Assembly: GCA_965153355.1 (NCBI GenBank)
Contig: OZ231127.1
Coordinates: 99,448,001 to 99,512,000, forward strand
Length of the DNA: 64,000 nt
From: Flaccisagitta enflata
Taxonomy: Eukaryota > Chaetognatha > Sagittoidea > Aphragmophora
Reading direction: 5' to 3'
Below are positions 61,609-64,000 of the stretch, in pieces; position 1 is the stretch's first letter; each line of letters opens with the position of its first letter. The position numbers were made by a program, and so were the translations under genes. The notes beneath the pieces are model-generated. The model saw nothing but the letters and a program-made list of their open reading frames with translations. It had not been told where the DNA came from and did no database searches.

Positions 61609-61756
61609 ACCCAAGGCAAATACACGGCTTTACTATCGCGGGCATTCAGGCAGGGGCAGTAATGCAAAAAAGCATAAAAAAAAACGCCTGGATTAACTGA
61701 TGGACAGACCAACGGACCGATAAGGCAGGGTGTAAAGTCGCGTGTCCGCGACCCAA
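61609..61756 (+). repeat. REP1 subtype I copy (diverged)
   Basis: CCAAGGCAAATACACGGCTT, GGCATTCAGGCAGGGGCAGT, TGGACAGACCAACGGACCGA and AGTCGCGTGTCCGCGACC. It lies between the Gypsy pol and the ORF, or just beside that ORF's start. Confidence 0.75.
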
Positions 61757-62252
61757 AACTTTCTTGATCCCATATTTCAATTTTGAAGCAATGTCCAAAA
61801 AAAAATTTCAGCATTTCAATCAATTCACCAACCAACAGATGGACGGACAAAGCCTGAGAAATTCCTGCATCTAGTTTTGTCATATTTAAAAAAAAATATG
61901 CCTCAATATTGTTGCTATCGCGTGTGTGCTCACACTCGAATTTTCCATAACTTATTTTTAAGTTCAAACCACAAACAAACAACAAAAAAACATGCAAGTG
62001 AGGGGGCTAACCCTGTCTGAAAGACGCGGGTTTTTTGCCGGAAGTGTGCAAACATCAACATGCTGAATCAATAACGAGAAGAGATGGATCAGGCCCTGTC
62101 TGAAAGACGCGGACCATCACCGGTAAAGTAAACAATGATGAACATTAAGAACCATCGGAAAGTTAGCCATTCTACCTCCCAGTTATTGGCCAATAAAAAT
62201 AGCGATTAACGTTTAAAAGATTATTACTGATATTTTCAGTAAAATAGAACTG
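61757..62252. other. spacer between the two retroelement ORFs
   Basis: CCTGTCTGAAAGACGCGG occurs twice (62012 and 62096), a direct repeat ~84 bp apart. Nothing else recognised. Confidence 0.4.
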
Positions 62253-64000
62253 TTACTTTCTCCATTTAGATTTCCTTTTTGGCGGGAGCTCACTATTGTC
62301 TGTTTGTTTAAGACCAGGTGTGTTTTTGTCTTTAAGTCTCCTCAATTCCCTCGCCAGCCTAGGCGGAATATCCTCTGGAGGATGAGGTGATGTTCTATTA
62401 ACCAAAACTGGAATGCGCGAGGCCATGGCCTCTCGCTCATCCACATCTTCCTCATCATCCACATTCGCCTCCAAATCCAATTCTCCATCATTCGCCAAAT
62501 CATCAAAAAAACATGGATCACCACCAACAGCACCTGTATCACAATGATGGGTAGGTGATGGGTCGGTAGGTAACGGATTAGTGGTTGAAATTGAGGCTGA
62601 CCTAACTCGCGAATTTGTTGCTGTAACAGGTGCCACCAGAGTAGCAGATGTAGCCGGAGTGACAGATGTAACCTGAGTGACAGATGTTACCGGAGTGACA
62701 GATGTAACCGGAGTGACAGATGTGACCGTAGCGACAGATGTAACCTGAGTGACAGATGTGACCGGAGTGACAGATGTGACCTGAGTGACAGATGTGACCG
62801 GAGTGACAGATCCTCCAGAGAGGATATGAGCCACTGACAAAAAGGTGCCCAATGACCCATCCATTCCCTTTGTCTCCACCTCAGGTCGGTCTGTCTTCTG
62901 GTCAGTATGTCTGTCTTCCTCTTGCAAAAATTTTGGCGGCTCATAATCTTTGAGGTCAGACTGAGGCCTATGTATCTCTTGACCATCTTTCCTCAATTTG
63001 TACGTGTTTCCCTGCACTTCAATGACCTCCCAAGGGCCATTGAAGTGGAGAGACGCTGTTTGACGGCTTTCTCTTGGAATAAATGCCCACACCTGTGAAC
63101 CCTTCTTGAAAGGTGGTTGAGACCCCTTTTTAGTTGCCTGTCTCTCCATTTGCTCTCTGTAATCCTGATGGTATTCCCTAGCCAACTCATGGGCTCTTGT
63201 CATCTCTTTTTGGTGCTGATTGAAAAAATTCTTTGCTTCGCCATCCCAGCCCAATGTATTTACAGGGGGGATTTCACTGAGAAATGGGGAAGTTGGTTCG
63301 CGTCCATACATCAACAAATGGGGGCTAAATTTCGTTGCTCTGTGTGGGGTACCATTATAACAGAATTGAACCCATTTTAGTTGAGAGGCCCAGTCATGTC
63401 CGTATTGAGCAATGCGTTTTGATAATTCGGCAATGATGGTTCTATTTTTGCGTTCAGTTTGACCATTACTCTGTGGGTGATGGGCCAAACTGAACGTTTT
63501 CTTAGTGCCATATGTATTGCAAAGAGCCTCAATGAGCCTGCTCTTGAATTCGCCCCCGTTATCAGTGCCCCATTGGATAGGGGCACCAAAACGGGTGACA
63601 AAATCAGTGAAGCATTTGGCCACAGAAATGGTATTTTTGTCTCTCAATGGGTATAATTGACAAAACTTTGTAAAGCGATCCTCCAACACAAGGATATATT
63701 GATATCCTTGTGAAGGAGGAGTGAACTTTAACAAATCAGCCTGGACAAACTGAAGGGGAAAATCTGCTTTTTGTGCCTTAACTGGAATCATATGGCGATA
63801 AGGATTGGGCCGGGACGCCTGGCAAAAGGTACAAGTTCTGACCTTATCACCCACATCCCGCCTCATCTTAGGCCAAAAAGCAAATTTGGACAAAATGTCA
63901 TAGCATCGTTTTTCCCCTGGATGCCCGGCTCTTAGGTCACCATGGCATCGTTCCAAAAACTCAGGGATCATACTAGTGGGGACCCTGCTCTTGCCTTTAC
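62253..64000 (-). CDS. Ty3/Gypsy pol, integrase and C-terminal tail (5' end outside window)
   Basis: The frame is open to the window edge; residue numbers here count from the Met at 63971. It carries the HHCC zinc module (His10, His17, Cys47, Cys50), then the DDE core with Asp79, Asp137 and Glu173 (35 residues between the last two, as in the family), motifs WGTDNGGEF and HHPQSNGQTERKNR, and a C-terminal SH3-like segment FNGPWEVIEVQGNTYKLRKD of the GPY/F type. Beyond residue ~388 comes a tail of SVTPVTSVTQ repeats, a Pro/Ser/Thr stretch, an acidic patch (DLEANVDDEEDVDE) and a basic end. No frameshift or stop is seen, so the element may be young. Reverse transcriptase and gag lie to the right of the window. 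Confidence 0.9.
   Translation of the reverse strand, partial: KGKSRVPTSMIPEFLERCHGDLRAGHPGEKRCYDILSKFAFWPKMRRDVGDKVRTCTFCQASRPNPYRHMIPVKAQKADFPLQFVQADLLKFTPPSQGYQYILVLEDRFTKFCQLYPLRDKNTISVAKCFTDFVTRFGAPIQWGTDNGGEFKSRLIEALCNTYGTKKTFSLAHHPQSNGQTERKNRTIIAELSKRIAQYGHDWASQLKWVQFCYNGTPHRATKFSPHLLMYGREPTSPFLSEIPPVNTLGWDGEAKNFFNQHQKEMTRAHELAREYHQDYREQMERQATKKGSQPPFKKGSQVWAFIPRESRQTASLHFNGPWEVIEVQGNTYKLRKDGQEIHRPQSDLKDYEPPKFLQEEDRHTDQKTDRPEVETKGMDGSLGTFLSVAHILSGGSVTPVTSVTQVTSVTPVTSVTQVTSVATVTSVTPVTSVTPVTSVTQVTSVTPATSATLVAPVTATNSRVRSASISTTNPLPTDPSPTHHCDTGAVGGDPCFFDDLANDGELDLEANVDDEEDVDEREAMASRIPVLVNRTSPHPPEDIPPRLARELRRLKDKNTPGLKQTDNSELPPKRKSKWRK
62640..62815 (-). repeat. 18-bp in-frame minisatellite in Gypsy pol tail
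   Basis: About ten units coding SVTPVT/SVTQVT. The unit core CATCTGTCAC is shared with the unrelated minisatellite in gene A. Confidence 0.92.

Overview
The window is nuclear DNA of an intron-rich eukaryote, most likely an invertebrate animal or a close relative. The reasons are GT-AG introns of 0.3-6.5 kb, animal-type gene families (SLC18-like vesicular amine transporters, an Mpv17/PMP22-family protein, a cytosolic sulfotransferase, an EF-hand protein resembling the C-terminus of PPEF/rdgC phosphatases), Ty3/Gypsy and non-LTR retroelements, and several families of small DNA transposons. I cannot name the species. All gene models were built by hand from splice signals, reading phase and family similarity; no alignment or search was run.

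Layout. 149-11912 (-): SLC18-like gene A, nine coding exons, complete (616 codons including stop). 15629-18270 (+): Mpv17-like gene, four exons, complete (225 aa). 21937-28062 (+): cytosolic sulfotransferase, six exons, complete (324 aa). 33274-34460 (-): last two exons of an EF-hand protein whose 5' part I cannot find. 40476-41333 (+): fragment of a non-LTR retrotransposon. 44182-58442 (-): SLC18-like gene C, a paralogue of A; eight exons found, first and last not resolved. 60769-64000 (-): 3' half of a Ty3/Gypsy element (integrase end of pol, then an extra ORF in the env position). Apart from the two retroelements, the genes are ordinary separate units; A and C are the only related pair.

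Repeats fill nearly everything else. The commonest is a 150-400 bp mosaic element (here REP1) that starts near AACAAGGCC and ends GCGACTAAAAA after a short hairpin, with an internal CGGA/CGGT minisatellite; about 30 copies of two subtypes occur, and the structure recalls non-autonomous Helentron (HINE/DINE-1) elements. There are also foldback and mariner-like elements with TA target duplications, hAT-like elements with 8-bp target duplications (several carrying microsatellites inside them), and very long (GA)n, (GAAA)n, (ATC)n and (AAC)n tracts.

The most unusual observation is that tandem duplications repeatedly span exon-intron junctions: the 3' end of an exon with its splice donor (or the 5' end with its acceptor) has been copied one to about eleven times into the adjoining intron, in all three complete genes and in gene C. 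At one site in gene C the array lies in an intron that is absent from gene A, although the coding length is exactly conserved (90+159 bp versus 249 bp), which looks like intron birth by tandem duplication.
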